Source of the DNA: Pseudomonas lactis
Lineage (GTDB): Bacteria > Pseudomonadota > Gammaproteobacteria > Pseudomonadales > Pseudomonadaceae
DNA length: 64,000 nt
Assembly: GCF_001439845.1 (NCBI RefSeq)
Contig: NZ_JYLO01000006.1
Location: 337,229-401,228, forward strand
Direction: 5' to 3'
In this document: in pieces, positions 42,081-51,946 of the stretch
Layout: each line of letters begins with the position of its first letter
How positions within the stretch are numbered: position 1 is the stretch's first letter
Notes under the pieces: model-generated
The model's input: only the letters and a program-made list of their open reading frames with translations
Told to the model about the DNA's origin: nothing
The model's database searches: none
Translations under genes and position numbers: made by a program

Positions 42081-45000
42081 CGTTGACCTCCGGTGTTTTT
42101 AGCGGTGTAGCGCAGGTGCACGATGATATCGGTGAGGGATTCGAGCAGGGCGTTTTGCCGGGTGTGGTTGGGAAAGGTCAGTTGCCAGGTGGAGATGGCC
42201 CCGGTGTATTCGAACGGCAGGTAACGCTCGTCACTGTCGAAGTTCAAGGTGAACAATCCGCTGTCGTTGAGCCCGCTGGACAGGGCGATTTGCTGCTTGG
42301 CGCGCAGGTCTTTTTTTACCGCAGCTTCGGTGTGTTTGGCCGCAGGGGTGAGGTGCGTGGTGTTGGTGGTCTGGGTGAGGATGGCCTTGATATCTTCATA
42401 AGGCCCCAGCGTGGCAGGCAGGGACACGCTGAGGTGCTTGATGCGCCGCAGATAGTGGCCGGGGTAATCGTCGTCGAACAGCTTGAGGGTCAGTTCAAAG
42501 GTCATGGTGCCAGTTTTCACCAGGTCAGCTTTAAGCGTGGCCCAGGGCTTGTCGCGCGTCGCCACAGGGTCTTTGCTGTGCAGATGGCGCAACGACACGG
42601 TTTTAGTGATCTCCAGCAAACGCTCGTTGTGGGTGAGGTAGGCGCTGCTCATGCTCAGCAGGTTGTGCTTGAGCGCTTCGCCGGCACTCAAACCTCGGTA
42701 TTGATGGGTCCAGGGCTGGGTTTGAATGAAGTGCTTGTCCCACTGCGCGCGCTCTTCCTGCCAGCAGGCTTCGGCCGCCAGGCACAGTGACAGCGTCGAG
42801 TCATAGGCCTGGTAGTAGAAGGTCGACAACTGGCCGTTGAGCCATTGATACAACTGGGCGTTGGTGAAGCGTTTGCCGAGCTGGTCGTACAGGGTTCGTG
42901 CTTGGGTGAAGCTGGCCTGGGCCAGGCCCAGTTGCAAGCGGGTATGGGCTTCCTGCTCGGTGTAAGCCTGCAGTTGGGCGTCGACCTGGGCCAGTTCAAG
43001 GCGTGCCTGCTCCAGCGTATGGGCCCACTCGGTGGCGCGCCGGGCGAACAGGTCGGCGCGGTCCAGGTGGGCTGCGTTGGCGCGTTTTTCATTGGCAATG
43101 CCTTGGGACGCCGCGTGCAGCGCGTGAAAAGCGCCCTCGTAGCGCACGCCGCCGTTGGAGGTGCCGAAAATGTTCGGTATCAGCATGGCCAGGCCCGCGC
43201 CGGCTTGTGCCACGGCGGCGGCGGTGTCCCAGCGCGCACTGTCCTGGTACTCCTGGGTGGCCTGCGCTTCGGCCGGGCTGATGCCACGTTTGAGTTGCTG
43301 TTCAAAGAAGGCTACCCGCGCTTGGACAATGCTGCGCCCTGCCAACAGCGCCTCTTTGTTCCTCGCATCGAACTGCACGGCCTGGGCCTGTTGCTCGACG
43401 GCCAGCCTGGCCAAGTCCCAGGCTTGCTGTTGCTGGGTTTCCAGGTACTGGGCCTGCTCCTTGCGTTCGAACAATGACAACAAGGTCGTCCCCAATTGGA
43501 TAAGGTTGTCGACTGCCTGCAACGCGTGCCCCAGCAGTACCTGGAAGCGATAGTGCGCGGCCTGGGCGGTGCGCAGCGACGGACGCAGGCTGACGCCGGC
43601 AGATCCTTGCTGGTAGGCAGCGAGCAGCGTTTGCGGCGACAGCGTGGCGGTGTACAGCGGCAGGCTCAAGGGCTTGCCGGTCAGGTCCAGATGATGGCGC
43701 AGGTTGTGCAGGCGAGATTCGATTTTGTCCCAACGCAGCAGCAAGTCAGGGCTTAGGGACCGACACAGCCGCGAGGTGTTCGCAGGCGCTGCCTTGCTGT
43801 CGAGGGTGGAAGGGTTTTGCAGTTTGTCCAGGGTCGTGGTTGCCCAAGGATCTACCGGGTTGAGTGGCGGTCTTGGCCCGAGCAAACCCTTGGCGCGGAT
43901 GTACCACAATTTGGCTTCGGCCAGGCTGTCACGGGTCAGTTGCCGGTAGGCCGCATCCCCGCGATTGAGCAGAATGTCGACGTACAACAGATACAGCGCC
44001 TGGCGAAAATGTACTGCACTGCTTTTCGCCAATGGATGGGACAAGGAAGAGGCGCGGTGCCCTTGTGGCGTGCTGGCAAGCAGCGCGGGCAGGCGCCAAA
44101 CGTCAGATGGGTGGACGGGATCGAACACGTAGCGTATCCACGTTTCGGCCTCGGCGTATTGCTGTTCCTGGTTCAGGCGTTGCGCCAACAGCCAGGGCAG
44201 GTAGAGAAACAACTCCCAGTAATACACGCCATAGGGGCCCTGGAAGTCCAGTGAGCTGGTGTCTTTTTCGTCCGGCAATGGCGGCTCGCGCCAGGCATCC
44301 GGCGCCAAGGCGAACAGCTGCTGCAAACCTGCGCCAGCGGTTTTTGCCAGGAGCCCCGCCACGCAGGTGTTGGTGCGTATGGGCGCTCGTTTGTTTTCAG
44401 GCTTATCAAGAGACTCGATGGTGGACCCGTTGAAGTCGATGAACTCTGCCGTGCCATAGGGCGGGGTAGCGAGTCGCCGGATAAACGGAGCCAGTGGAAT
44501 GATCGGGGTGCTGTTATTGGGCGGCAGGGTGAAGGTCGCGGTTTTCAACGCGTAGCCCAGGATGATGGGGTCGGGGTAGTGCACATCGCTCTCCAGCAGC
44601 AATACGCCGTGAATCAGCGTCAATGAGGAAACCGTCGTGCTAGTGAGATCCTCGTGGTAGGGGTGCAAGGTCTTGGGGGAGAGTTCTATCTGCGCTTCAA
44701 GTGTGTGCGTCTCGGACAGTTCGGTGAAGGTGTCGCGCAGGGTGCGCCGGGAGGCGTCTGCCAGGCCGACGAGTACCGTGTTATTGCGGTGGGGGCTTTC
44801 TGGTAAGGCGCTTTGTCCCTGCTTCGGATACATCAATACGGGTTTGTACAGGCGTTGTTTCTGTTGAACCTGGACCTTGTCTAGCAACAGATCGTAGGCG
44901 TAGCTGCTGGACTCCGCCTGGTGGTTGTAGAACGACAGGGTAGCGGTGTAGGTCGCGTCCGGGGTGTTGAAAAAATAGTCGAAGGCTTCCTCGCTGATGC

Positions 45001-46756
45001 GTTTGTCGCGCAGATTGAATGTCGTGCTTTTCGGGTTTTCTTCATCTTTTCCAATCTGCGGCAGGGTAAAGGTCGCCGGCTGATTCGCTGCATTTTTTAT
45101 GAATTGGGCATAGCTGACCCCGGTCTCATTGCACTTGAGGGTCAAGTCGATACGCACGTTGGAGAAGGTTGCCAGCTTGGCGCCCTCCAGAAATATTTCA
45201 GCGGTGGGGCCTAAAGCCAGCGTCGCGTTTTGCGCAGGCCCGCTGGTGCTGAGTGTGATGGTCAAATTGACCAGTGCATCTGCCTTGCTGAACCTGACAG
45301 TGCGGTGCGGCTCGAAGCGTTTTTCCAGGCGGGTGGTGACCTCCAGCACTGACGTCGTGCGGTCGAATCGGATATCGCTCTCAGCCGAAAGACTGCGGAT
45401 ATGCTGCTGATGGTCTTCGTAATTCCAGCCATTGGTGGTGTGATGGGGCGTTTGGTTGTCCAGGGTATCGACTTTGACCTGGACCGTTTCGGGCGCCCTG
45501 AATTGAAATCTTGACCTGTTGTGGTGCCCGAACAGGGCCAGGTAGCGCCCGGCCAGTTCCGACTCTTTATGCCAGGAGAACATCCGCCGCGTGCTGCCCA
45601 GGGTTTCAAGCCAATGAACGTTGAAGTGTTGATCCAGCCGCACCGCTTGAAAGAAATGCCGATGCAGGCCGTTGTGCGAGGAGGCCGTTTGATGGTTCGG
45701 CTGTGCGCTCAGGCCCAGGAACAGTGACGGCGGTTGGCTTTTTGAATCGAGTACGGCGATGGACGCCGTGGCGCTCATCAGGTCTTCCGAGCTCAATTCG
45801 TCCAGGCCCTGTGCCAGGCTGTACTCCTGAATGCAGGCCTGCGGCACGCTCCAACTGTCATCCAGTTTTTTATAGGAAAAGTACAAGCGCAACTGTAGAT
45901 AGGTGGTCTTTATCCGGGTTTCCAGCCGTTGCTGGTATTCCTTCTCCGATTCGACATCGCCTCGTCCAATCGGGGTGATATCTCTCGACGACGATGTGGG
46001 GTTGATGCATTGAGCCCACACCACGAAGAGGCGCCCATTGAACACCACCGGACGAATCGTCTGCTCGGGGACGTTGTCGTCAATCGACAGCGGCAGCATT
46101 TGCCAACCGGACCAGGCTGCCGGGGTGGCCGCGTCGCCCGAGGCCATCTTCAGCGTGCGCCAGTAATAGGTGTTTTCCGAGCTGGACTTGCCGGTGAAGT
46201 AATAAGTACTGCTGGCGAAGCTGTCTTTATCACCGTCTATATAGCCATTGAGGGTCTTGATGTTGGCGAGCGTTTCGAAGCCGCTTAAGTAACCGTGGAC
46301 GGCGGTGTGCAGCGGTGCAGGCTCGATACGAAATTGATTGAGCTGGTTTTCCAGTTGCCTGAAGTTGTCGCTTTTATCATGACGCAAGGTGGGGCTCAGA
46401 AAGCTTGCCGGGTAGTGCTGGAGTTGCTGGTGCGCACGCCACAGCGAATAGGACTGCAACTGGTCCTGCCACTCGGTCTGTTCGTCAACGCTCATGCCCT
46501 GTCCGTCGTAGCCAGGCTCCAGGCCCAGGTAAATGCCGTTGATGTACTGCTGCACGCTGGCAATTGCACTGGCGATACGGGTGGTGGGTACCGTATGGCT
46601 GACTTGAGGGTCGAGCAGCCAGTAGGCATAGACATCGTCGACGGTCTTGACGGTGTCGGCTACAGCCGTGTCTTCAGGCAATACGCTGTTGAGGTAGAAC
46701 CCCAGCATCGCATCGCGCAGGTGTTCGTTGAGGTGTTGCGTGAGGGTGTCAGACAT
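42077..46756 (-). CDS. tcaB: Tc toxin A subunit, C-terminal half (TcaB/TcdA-like)
   Basis: A 1559-residue protein equivalent to the C-terminal two thirds of TcdA-type A subunits. The A subunit forms the pentameric receptor-binding and pore-forming part. Visible blocks are the neuraminidase-like region (YYFTGKSSSENTYYWRTLKM), WELFLYLPWLLAQRLNQEQQ, then YVFDPVHPSDVWRLP, the helical pore/linker region and the C-terminal TcB-binding domain with ERYLPFEYTGAISTWQLTFP. The ATG at 46756 is chosen with AAGGA six bases upstream; an ATG at 46762 adjoins that site. With the upstream TcaA-like protein it sums to about 2437 residues, close to one-piece TcdA. Confidence 0.92.
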   Translation of the reverse strand: MSDTLTQHLNEHLRDAMLGFYLNSVLPEDTAVADTVKTVDDVYAYWLLDPQVSHTVPTTRIASAIASVQQYINGIYLGLEPGYDGQGMSVDEQTEWQDQLQSYSLWRAHQQLQHYPASFLSPTLRHDKSDNFRQLENQLNQFRIEPAPLHTAVHGYLSGFETLANIKTLNGYIDGDKDSFASSTYYFTGKSSSENTYYWRTLKMASGDAATPAAWSGWQMLPLSIDDNVPEQTIRPVVFNGRLFVVWAQCINPTSSSRDITPIGRGDVESEKEYQQRLETRIKTTYLQLRLYFSYKKLDDSWSVPQACIQEYSLAQGLDELSSEDLMSATASIAVLDSKSQPPSLFLGLSAQPNHQTASSHNGLHRHFFQAVRLDQHFNVHWLETLGSTRRMFSWHKESELAGRYLALFGHHNRSRFQFRAPETVQVKVDTLDNQTPHHTTNGWNYEDHQQHIRSLSAESDIRFDRTTSVLEVTTRLEKRFEPHRTVRFSKADALVNLTITLSTSGPAQNATLALGPTAEIFLEGAKLATFSNVRIDLTLKCNETGVSYAQFIKNAANQPATFTLPQIGKDEENPKSTTFNLRDKRISEEAFDYFFNTPDATYTATLSFYNHQAESSSYAYDLLLDKVQVQQKQRLYKPVLMYPKQGQSALPESPHRNNTVLVGLADASRRTLRDTFTELSETHTLEAQIELSPKTLHPYHEDLTSTTVSSLTLIHGVLLLESDVHYPDPIILGYALKTATFTLPPNNSTPIIPLAPFIRRLATPPYGTAEFIDFNGSTIESLDKPENKRAPIRTNTCVAGLLAKTAGAGLQQLFALAPDAWREPPLPDEKDTSSLDFQGPYGVYYWELFLYLPWLLAQRLNQEQQYAEAETWIRYVFDPVHPSDVWRLPALLASTPQGHRASSLSHPLAKSSAVHFRQALYLLYVDILLNRGDAAYRQLTRDSLAEAKLWYIRAKGLLGPRPPLNPVDPWATTTLDKLQNPSTLDSKAAPANTSRLCRSLSPDLLLRWDKIESRLHNLRHHLDLTGKPLSLPLYTATLSPQTLLAAYQQGSAGVSLRPSLRTAQAAHYRFQVLLGHALQAVDNLIQLGTTLLSLFERKEQAQYLETQQQQAWDLARLAVEQQAQAVQFDARNKEALLAGRSIVQARVAFFEQQLKRGISPAEAQATQEYQDSARWDTAAAVAQAGAGLAMLIPNIFGTSNGGVRYEGAFHALHAASQGIANEKRANAAHLDRADLFARRATEWAHTLEQARLELAQVDAQLQAYTEQEAHTRLQLGLAQASFTQARTLYDQLGKRFTNAQLYQWLNGQLSTFYYQAYDSTLSLCLAAEACWQEERAQWDKHFIQTQPWTHQYRGLSAGEALKHNLLSMSSAYLTHNERLLEITKTVSLRHLHSKDPVATRDKPWATLKADLVKTGTMTFELTLKLFDDDYPGHYLRRIKHLSVSLPATLGPYEDIKAILTQTTNTTHLTPAAKHTEAAVKKDLRAKQQIALSSGLNDSGLFTLNFDSDERYLPFEYTGAISTWQLTFPNHTRQNALLESLTDIIVHLRYTAKNTGGQR

Positions 46757-46790
46757 GGTCATTCCTTGAACCGGTCGAAATACAACGGGG

Positions 46791-49427
46791 TTATGGCGCT
46801 GCGGCGAACAATGCGGAGCCGACGTGTTGCCAGTCTTCGTTCATCAAGGTGGCATGCAAGTCGGTCGCCTTGAGCAAGGCCCTGGCAGAGAGGCCGGTGA
46901 GCCTGACGGCTTCATGGCAACGCAGGAGCCAGTCCAGGTCGGCCAGGGTCTTCACCTGCTTGGCAGGCAGGTATTCAACGAGCAGGTTGATTTCATCGAC
47001 ATCCCACTGCAGCAACGCGGCCAGTTGCGCGGTGCATGCTCCATCGTCAGTCAAGGTGGAGCCTTCATCGGAGGATGAATTGGCGCACTGCAAGTAGGCG
47101 AGCACGCTGTCCTGTGCCAGCCCGTAGGTGTTGAGGCAATGGGCAAAGCGTTGCAGCAGGTACAGCGTGTTCAGCGTCAGCTTGAGCAACGAGGCCGGTG
47201 TGTGGTCCGGGCTCAGCCAGTGCGGATGGAGCACAAACGCCTGCAGGGCCTCACGGCTCACCGCCAGCCCCAATGACGCTTCGGCATCCGGCAGGCTCAG
47301 CAGCACATTTTTGTGCAGCTCCGTAGTGGATTCGGCAGTGGCAGTGCGGGCAATCTGGCGGACCACGAGTTTGCGCCATTGCAGGTGCGCTGCCGGGTCG
47401 CCGGCAAGGTGCACCGGGTCACTGAGCAGCGTGTCGATTTTCTCTTTCAACGGCTGCATTTGTCGGTAGAACGCGCCCAGCTTCTTGGCCACTGCTTGTT
47501 TGGCGTCGTTGTGCAGAACCGCGTTGTGTTCTGGGTCCAGGCTCAGGGGGTGGGCTTCGATAAGCTGCACCAGCCCATTGGGCAGCTCTTTGGGCGGCGC
47601 AGGCTTGAGCAGCGGTTGGCTGTGCAGCAGCCCTTGTACGATGAGGGCATGCCAGGCAATGGGCGCGGCCTTGGTATCGGCCTCGGGCTGGGGCAATGAC
47701 AGGTCAGCGAGGTCTTCTTGCGCCAGCAGGCCATGTCGGGTCAGCTCGACCATGTCATCGAGTTGCGTGATGTACGCCTGCACTGGGGGCGGCGGGGATT
47801 GGGCGTCCAGGAGCAATTGACGGCGAAGCTGATCAACCGTTTGCCCAGTGTCATTGAGCCAGGTGACCAGCCAGTCCATTTGCATCAGCACATCGAGCAG
47901 GTCGGCGGGTGCATTCACGCCCGAGCGACGCAGGCTCGGGTTGACCAGTTGGCCGGTGTAATCCTTACCGCCCAGCAGCGCCGCCACATGGTAGCTGTCG
48001 AGCACTGACAGCCCGAACAACTGCGCGATCCGGGCTTGGCGATACAGCGCGCTATAAAATGTAAGCCTCGGGCAAGCAGCGGGCAGATGCAGGCGGGCCT
48101 GCTTGATCAGCCAGTGCAACGAGGCCGGGGTGTCGCTCAGGTGCAGGCCGGTGCAGAGCTGGTGGCGGAGCGTTGTGGGGATTTCCTCCCTCAAGGCCAG
48201 GGTCGGCCTGTCCAGCGTCAATGCCTGGCCAGGCAACGGGCCGGGGTTGAACAGCTGGTCGTACAGCGACAGGCGAGTACCGGGTGCCCACACCGGTATC
48301 TCATCCAGCACGGCGGCAAAGGCTTGCAATGACAGGCTGTAGCGGCGTTCCAGATAGCGATAGACGCCCAGTGCGCGCAGGGTATTGTCGTTGGCGGGCC
48401 GCGCCGGGTCGCCCTCGTGTTCACGCCGCACCACGCTCGTCGACAGGGCGTCGAGTGCGTCGAAGGGCAATTGCGTCCAGCGTTGCAGGCGGATCATTCG
48501 GTGCAGGCGCTGGTAACGTTCCCATGAGGTATTGAGCAGGCGCGCACCACCCTTGTCCTGTGTAGTGATCGACAGGGACGACTGGGTCGCGCCGGCCTCG
48601 GTGATCGGCCCGTTCACGTACGCGGCACCGTTGTGCAGGCGCAGCTTGGCCGGCGGCGTTGGCAGGGCGCTTGCCAGAACATTGCTCGACAGCACCGGCA
48701 CATACTTGCCGCAGGCCAGTAGCGCTTCGGTCTGATCGGCGGTGAGTCCGGTTTTCTGCAACCAGTGGGACAACTCCTCAAGGGGCTGCTCCTGGGTACC
48801 ATAGTGCTGGGTAAAAAAATCTTCTGCCTGTACGTCTCCCGTTCTTATTAACAAAGGCTCCGTCAATAACACCTGCTGGGCAGGGCTCAGCCCGGACAGC
48901 AAACGTTGCGCTTCATAGGCCTCGTGCCTGACCACGCCGTAAGTGTTTTGCGCACGCTGGCTGGTGGGCAGCTTGAGGCTGATGCGGTAACTGAGTTCGC
49001 CCAGCTGTGGCTTGCCGCCGGACAAACCGAGCCAGCACTGGCGATGCGCACGTTCGAACGGCAGCACGAAGGGGAACCGTTGCTTGCCAAGCACCTCATC
49101 AAGGGAACGGCCGCGGTATTCACGGCGGGTTTGTTTGAGGTGAGCGTCGATCTGGCGCGACAGGGTTTCGTTGATCATCGAGAGTTGAGGAATCACAGCG
49201 CTGAGGCTACGTTCGTCCAGGGGCAGTGTCTTGAGTTCGGGGCGACGCTGGTCGAGGGTGACCTTGGGCTGTTTGCCTTTACCGCTTTTTTCCAGCGCTT
49301 GGGCAAACAGGTATAACGCCTTCAGGTAGGCGATCGGGGAGTCGATTGCCGCCATGGAAGAGGCCGAACACAGCAGGTGCCAGTCCTCTTTGAACAGGTG
49401 GGTATAGGTGGGGGAACGCGCGTCCAT
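46791..49427 (-). CDS. tcaA: Tc toxin A subunit, N-terminal half (TcaA-like, SpvA/VRP1 domain)
   Basis: An 878-residue protein matching the N-terminal part of TcA subunits, the Salmonella virulence plasmid SpvA/VRP1-type region. Diagnostic segments are SSMAAIDSPIAYLKALYLFA, LPLDERSLSAVIPQLSMINE and QRFPFVLPFERAHRQCW. The C-terminal half is helical (AALLQWDVDEINLLVEYLP, LDWLLRCHEAVRLTGLSARA) as in the TcA alpha-helical shell. The ATG at 49427 has AGGAG upstream; an in-frame start at 49484 is less likely. It is the first gene of the A-A-B operon, 34 bases before tcaB. No regulator gene is adjacent. Confidence 0.9.
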   Translation of the reverse strand: MDARSPTYTHLFKEDWHLLCSASSMAAIDSPIAYLKALYLFAQALEKSGKGKQPKVTLDQRRPELKTLPLDERSLSAVIPQLSMINETLSRQIDAHLKQTRREYRGRSLDEVLGKQRFPFVLPFERAHRQCWLGLSGGKPQLGELSYRISLKLPTSQRAQNTYGVVRHEAYEAQRLLSGLSPAQQVLLTEPLLIRTGDVQAEDFFTQHYGTQEQPLEELSHWLQKTGLTADQTEALLACGKYVPVLSSNVLASALPTPPAKLRLHNGAAYVNGPITEAGATQSSLSITTQDKGGARLLNTSWERYQRLHRMIRLQRWTQLPFDALDALSTSVVRREHEGDPARPANDNTLRALGVYRYLERRYSLSLQAFAAVLDEIPVWAPGTRLSLYDQLFNPGPLPGQALTLDRPTLALREEIPTTLRHQLCTGLHLSDTPASLHWLIKQARLHLPAACPRLTFYSALYRQARIAQLFGLSVLDSYHVAALLGGKDYTGQLVNPSLRRSGVNAPADLLDVLMQMDWLVTWLNDTGQTVDQLRRQLLLDAQSPPPPVQAYITQLDDMVELTRHGLLAQEDLADLSLPQPEADTKAAPIAWHALIVQGLLHSQPLLKPAPPKELPNGLVQLIEAHPLSLDPEHNAVLHNDAKQAVAKKLGAFYRQMQPLKEKIDTLLSDPVHLAGDPAAHLQWRKLVVRQIARTATAESTTELHKNVLLSLPDAEASLGLAVSREALQAFVLHPHWLSPDHTPASLLKLTLNTLYLLQRFAHCLNTYGLAQDSVLAYLQCANSSSDEGSTLTDDGACTAQLAALLQWDVDEINLLVEYLPAKQVKTLADLDWLLRCHEAVRLTGLSARALLKATDLHATLMNEDWQHVGSALFAAAP

Positions 49428-49610
49428 TGTGATGAATCTCCTGAAAGCCCGCGGCCACTGCCGAGGGCCATGGCACGCTAGCATGGGGCGCCAGGCCGGC
49501 TCGGTCGGCCGGATCGCTGAGTGAGCGAGGAGAAATCATCGGTGTAGATCGATAGCGCGACAGTGCCTGTGGGTCACTGTCGCGCGAACCTTGCGGCGAG
49601 GAGGTAGCCG

Positions 49611-50087
49611 TTACGCGGCCAGCGGTTTTTTCGCCATGGCTTTTTTGTGCGCGGCCTTCATCGCTTCCATCTCGGCCCCCAGCTCTTCGAGCAGCGCTTT
49701 ACCCAGCAGTTTCTTGGCCTGAGGGAACATCTCGGTTTCTTCTTCTTCGATATGGTGCTCAAGCAACTCCTTGACCACTTTGACGCGACCGGAAAACTCG
49801 GTGGACGAGGGGTCGGTTTTTTTCAAGTCCGGCAGTACCAGCGAGTCGACGGTGCGGTGCTCTTCCTTGGCTTCGTGGTACATGATGTCCTGTTCCTTGC
49901 CCCCGGCTTTTCTGAACGCGGGGTAGAGGATCTCTTCTTCGAGTTGGGTATGCAGGGTGATCTCCATTTCGAGTTTGGCCAACAACTCGGTACGCTTTTT
50001 TACCCCGCGTTCAGTGGATTCGCTTAACTGGGTCAGCAGGGTCTTGACGCGTTCATGGTCGGCTTTGAGCAGGTCGATGGCGTTCAT
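49611..50087 (-). CDS. Hemerythrin HHE-domain protein
   Basis: A 158-residue protein with the hemerythrin-like fold that binds a di-iron centre. Ligand-type residues are visible in LKADHERVKTLL, ITLHTQLEEEILYPAF, YHEAKEEHRTVDSLV and LLEHHIEEEETEMFPQA, the usual H...HxxxE...H...HxxxE order. The C-terminus is Lys/Ala-rich (AHKKAMAKKPLAA). Such proteins are linked to oxygen, nitric oxide or iron stress. It begins a group of stress-type genes to 52156. The ATG at 50087 is preferred to 50099. Confidence 0.88.
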   Translation of the reverse strand: MNAIDLLKADHERVKTLLTQLSESTERGVKKRTELLAKLEMEITLHTQLEEEILYPAFRKAGGKEQDIMYHEAKEEHRTVDSLVLPDLKKTDPSSTEFSGRVKVVKELLEHHIEEEETEMFPQAKKLLGKALLEELGAEMEAMKAAHKKAMAKKPLAA

Positions 50088-50388
50088 AGGTAACCTCACG
50101 GGGGGGATGCAGGCGTGTCGAAGTGCACGCCTCGTGGTGAGGAAGGTTGCATCAGGCGTACCAACTTTTTATTGTTAAAAATTATCTTATAAGTCAGTCG
50201 GTTGTATTTTTTCTGTGTGCTTGGAGGTCGTGCAGCTTGCATGGTCGGGCCGGGTTGAGATTGCACAACGCACAACTGGTTGCTGACGCTCCAGCGCAAC
50301 GGGCGGCCATAAAGTGTGGCCAGGAAAATTCTAATGGAACCCTTGGGGCATCTGCTTGACCTAACGCTTAGACTTCAGGAGGTGAATC
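50088..50388. other. Divergent intergenic region
   Basis: About 300 bases separate the hemerythrin gene (- strand) from the PLDc_N gene (+ strand) and should hold both promoters. There is an AT-rich stretch near 50161-50215 and a strong ribosome binding site (AGGAGG, 50377-50382) for the + strand gene. I see no repeat, no operator I can name and no credible ORF. Confidence 0.6.
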
Positions 50389-50595
50389 ATGCAAATTGAA
50401 TATATCTGGATCGTATTGGCGGTGGTTCTGCTGCTCTTGGAACTCTGGGCGATCAATATCGTTTTGCGCAGCACTGGCGGATGGGAGACCAAGGGGTTGT
50501 GGGTGGTGGTGCTGGTGTTCGTGCCGCTGCTGGGGTTGATTGCGTGGGCAATGTTCGGGCCCAAGCGTGAGATGGCACAGCAGCGTAAAAGCTGA
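50389..50595 (+). CDS. PLDc_N-type small membrane protein
   Basis: A 68-residue protein with two transmembrane helices (YIWIVLAVVLLLLELWAINIV and WVVVLVFVPLLGLIAWAMF, overlapping the charged turn RSTGGWETKG). It ends in a short basic tail. The LLGLIAWAMFGPKR ending is typical of the phospholipase D nuclease N-terminal (PLDc_N) domain found alone in small proteins. An excellent AGGAGG site precedes the ATG. A perfect terminator follows 15 bases after the stop, so it is a single-gene transcript. Function is unknown; similar proteins are linked to envelope stress. Confidence 0.85.
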   Translation: MQIEYIWIVLAVVLLLLELWAINIVLRSTGGWETKGLWVVVLVFVPLLGLIAWAMFGPKREMAQQRKS

Positions 50596-50610
50596 AGCGG
50601 TGAGTGATAA

Positions 50611-50639
50611 AAAACAGGCGCCCATCGGGCGCCTGTTTT
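50611..50639. terminator. Bidirectional intrinsic terminator
   Basis: A perfect 13-bp stem (AAAACAGGCGCCC, loop ATC, GGGCGCCTGTTTT) lies between the convergent PLDc_N and PfpI genes. The arms give an A-tract on one side and a T-tract on the other, so it can end transcription from both directions. Confidence 0.92.
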
Positions 50640-50655
50640 CATTGCGGTCAACCGA

Positions 50656-51216
50656 TCAGCCGCCGACGGCCTTGGCAATCGCCTCATTGAACGCCGGTAG
50701 ATCGTCCGGCGTGCGCGAGGTGATCAAGGTCCAGCCATTGGCCTGGCACTCTTTAACCTCGGCATCCACCACGCCGGCAGCGCCGGCGTTTTCAAGGTCG
50801 ATGCGCACGCTTTTATAGGCAGTCAGGGTTTTGCCCTTGACCACGCCAGCGTCGATCAGGGTCCATGGCCCGTGACAGATTGCCGCGATGGTCTTGCCGG
50901 CCTGCACGAACTCATTGATCAAGCGCAACGCGGCGGCATCCTGGCGCAGCGTATCGGCATTGACCGTGCCGCCCGGGATGACCAGCGCATCGAAGTCGGC
51001 GCTGACAACATCCGACAGTTGCACGTCGGATTCCACGGTCTGGTCTTTTTCCGTGTCGCCGACAAATGTCTGGGTAGTGCCCCCTTTGCTGGAGGCGTGC
51101 GTCACGGTCGCGCCGTAGCCACGCAGCGTCTCCAGCGGCTTGAGCAGTTCGTCGCGCTCGATACCGGTGTTGGAGGTGATGACGAGGATGTGCTTGCCGT
51201 TGAGTTGCGAGCTCAT
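50656..51216 (-). CDS. DJ-1/PfpI family protein
   Basis: A 186-residue type-1 glutamine amidotransferase-like protein of the DJ-1/PfpI superfamily. The nucleophile elbow cysteine is in AICHGPWTL (about C115), and the flavodoxin-like core has ILVITSNTGIERDELL and ADFDALVIPGG. Members act as proteases, deglycases or stress chaperones; the particular activity cannot be told. The length is normal. It lies 30 bases downstream of the DUF4142 gene on the same strand, so the two are probably one operon. Its end faces the shared terminator at 50611. Confidence 0.9.
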   Translation of the reverse strand: MSSQLNGKHILVITSNTGIERDELLKPLETLRGYGATVTHASSKGGTTQTFVGDTEKDQTVESDVQLSDVVSADFDALVIPGGTVNADTLRQDAAALRLINEFVQAGKTIAAICHGPWTLIDAGVVKGKTLTAYKSVRIDLENAGAAGVVDAEVKECQANGWTLITSRTPDDLPAFNEAIAKAVGG

Positions 51217-51246
51217 GGTCGAGTGTCTCCTGGGGTCATGGATCGA

Positions 51247-51750
51247 TTAATGGGCGTATTTGGTTTGCAGTTCCTTGGCCATTTTCAGGTGGGCTTCAAG
51301 GGTGGGCAGGGTCTTGGTGGCAAAGGCTTTCAGCTCGGGATTGTCCGAGGAGGCCGCTTCTTTCTTGAACAGTTCGACGGTTTTTTCATGGGCCGCCACC
51401 TGGTTGTTGGCGTAGGCCTTGTCGAAGGATTCATCGCGCATTTCCAGGATGGCTTTTTTCGCCTTGTCGGTGAGCGCAGCGTCATCGGGTACTTCGATAT
51501 CGAGTTTTTTCGCCAGGGCCATCAGTTCCTGATTGGCTTTGGTGTGGTCGGTGACCATATGCTCGGCGAAGGTTTTTACGTCCGCCGAGCTGCTTTTTTC
51601 CAGGGCCAGCTTGCCCGCTTCCACCTCGGTGATACCGCCCTGTGCGGCGTTGTCGACAAAGTCGTTGGAGGTCGCCGCCATTGCGGTGGACATCGAGCCA
51701 GCAATCAGCATGAAGGTAAGGCCCATCGGTTTCATCAGTCGAGTTTTCAT
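51247..51750 (-). CDS. DUF4142 exported protein
   Basis: A 167-residue protein with a signal peptide (MGLTFMLIAGSMSTAMAA). The mature part is helical and His/Lys/Glu-rich, with the DUF4142 pattern FVDNAAQGGITEVEAGKLAL, VKTFAEHMVTDHTKANQEL and TLPTLEAHLKMAKEL. DUF4142 is a ferritin-like helical domain of unknown role, common in periplasmic stress proteins. The ATG at 51750 follows AAGGAGAGACC; the longer frame to 51945 was rejected because it lacks a signal peptide at its start. Confidence 0.88.
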   Translation of the reverse strand: MKTRLMKPMGLTFMLIAGSMSTAMAATSNDFVDNAAQGGITEVEAGKLALEKSSSADVKTFAEHMVTDHTKANQELMALAKKLDIEVPDDAALTDKAKKAILEMRDESFDKAYANNQVAAHEKTVELFKKEAASSDNPELKAFATKTLPTLEAHLKMAKELQTKYAH

Positions 51751-51946
51751 GGGGTCTCTCCTTGGAAATGGCGGGATGCCGTTACCTGACTGTTGAATCG
51801 AGAGGTGGGTAAAAGGTTTAAATTTTTTTGCGCTTTTTTGCCCAGTGGTGAGGCGAGGCAATTGACTTGAACCAATCCGGATTCGCAGGGTTCTGCTGCA
51901 CAGGGCCGTCATCTCAGCGGCCCGCCATTGCCAGGAGGATTGCACT

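Noticed and set aside
40443..42086. 547-residue + strand frame opposite the Tc B subunit gene
   Set aside because: It is an antisense shadow of a long GC-rich gene; the - strand protein has clear Tc B-subunit features.
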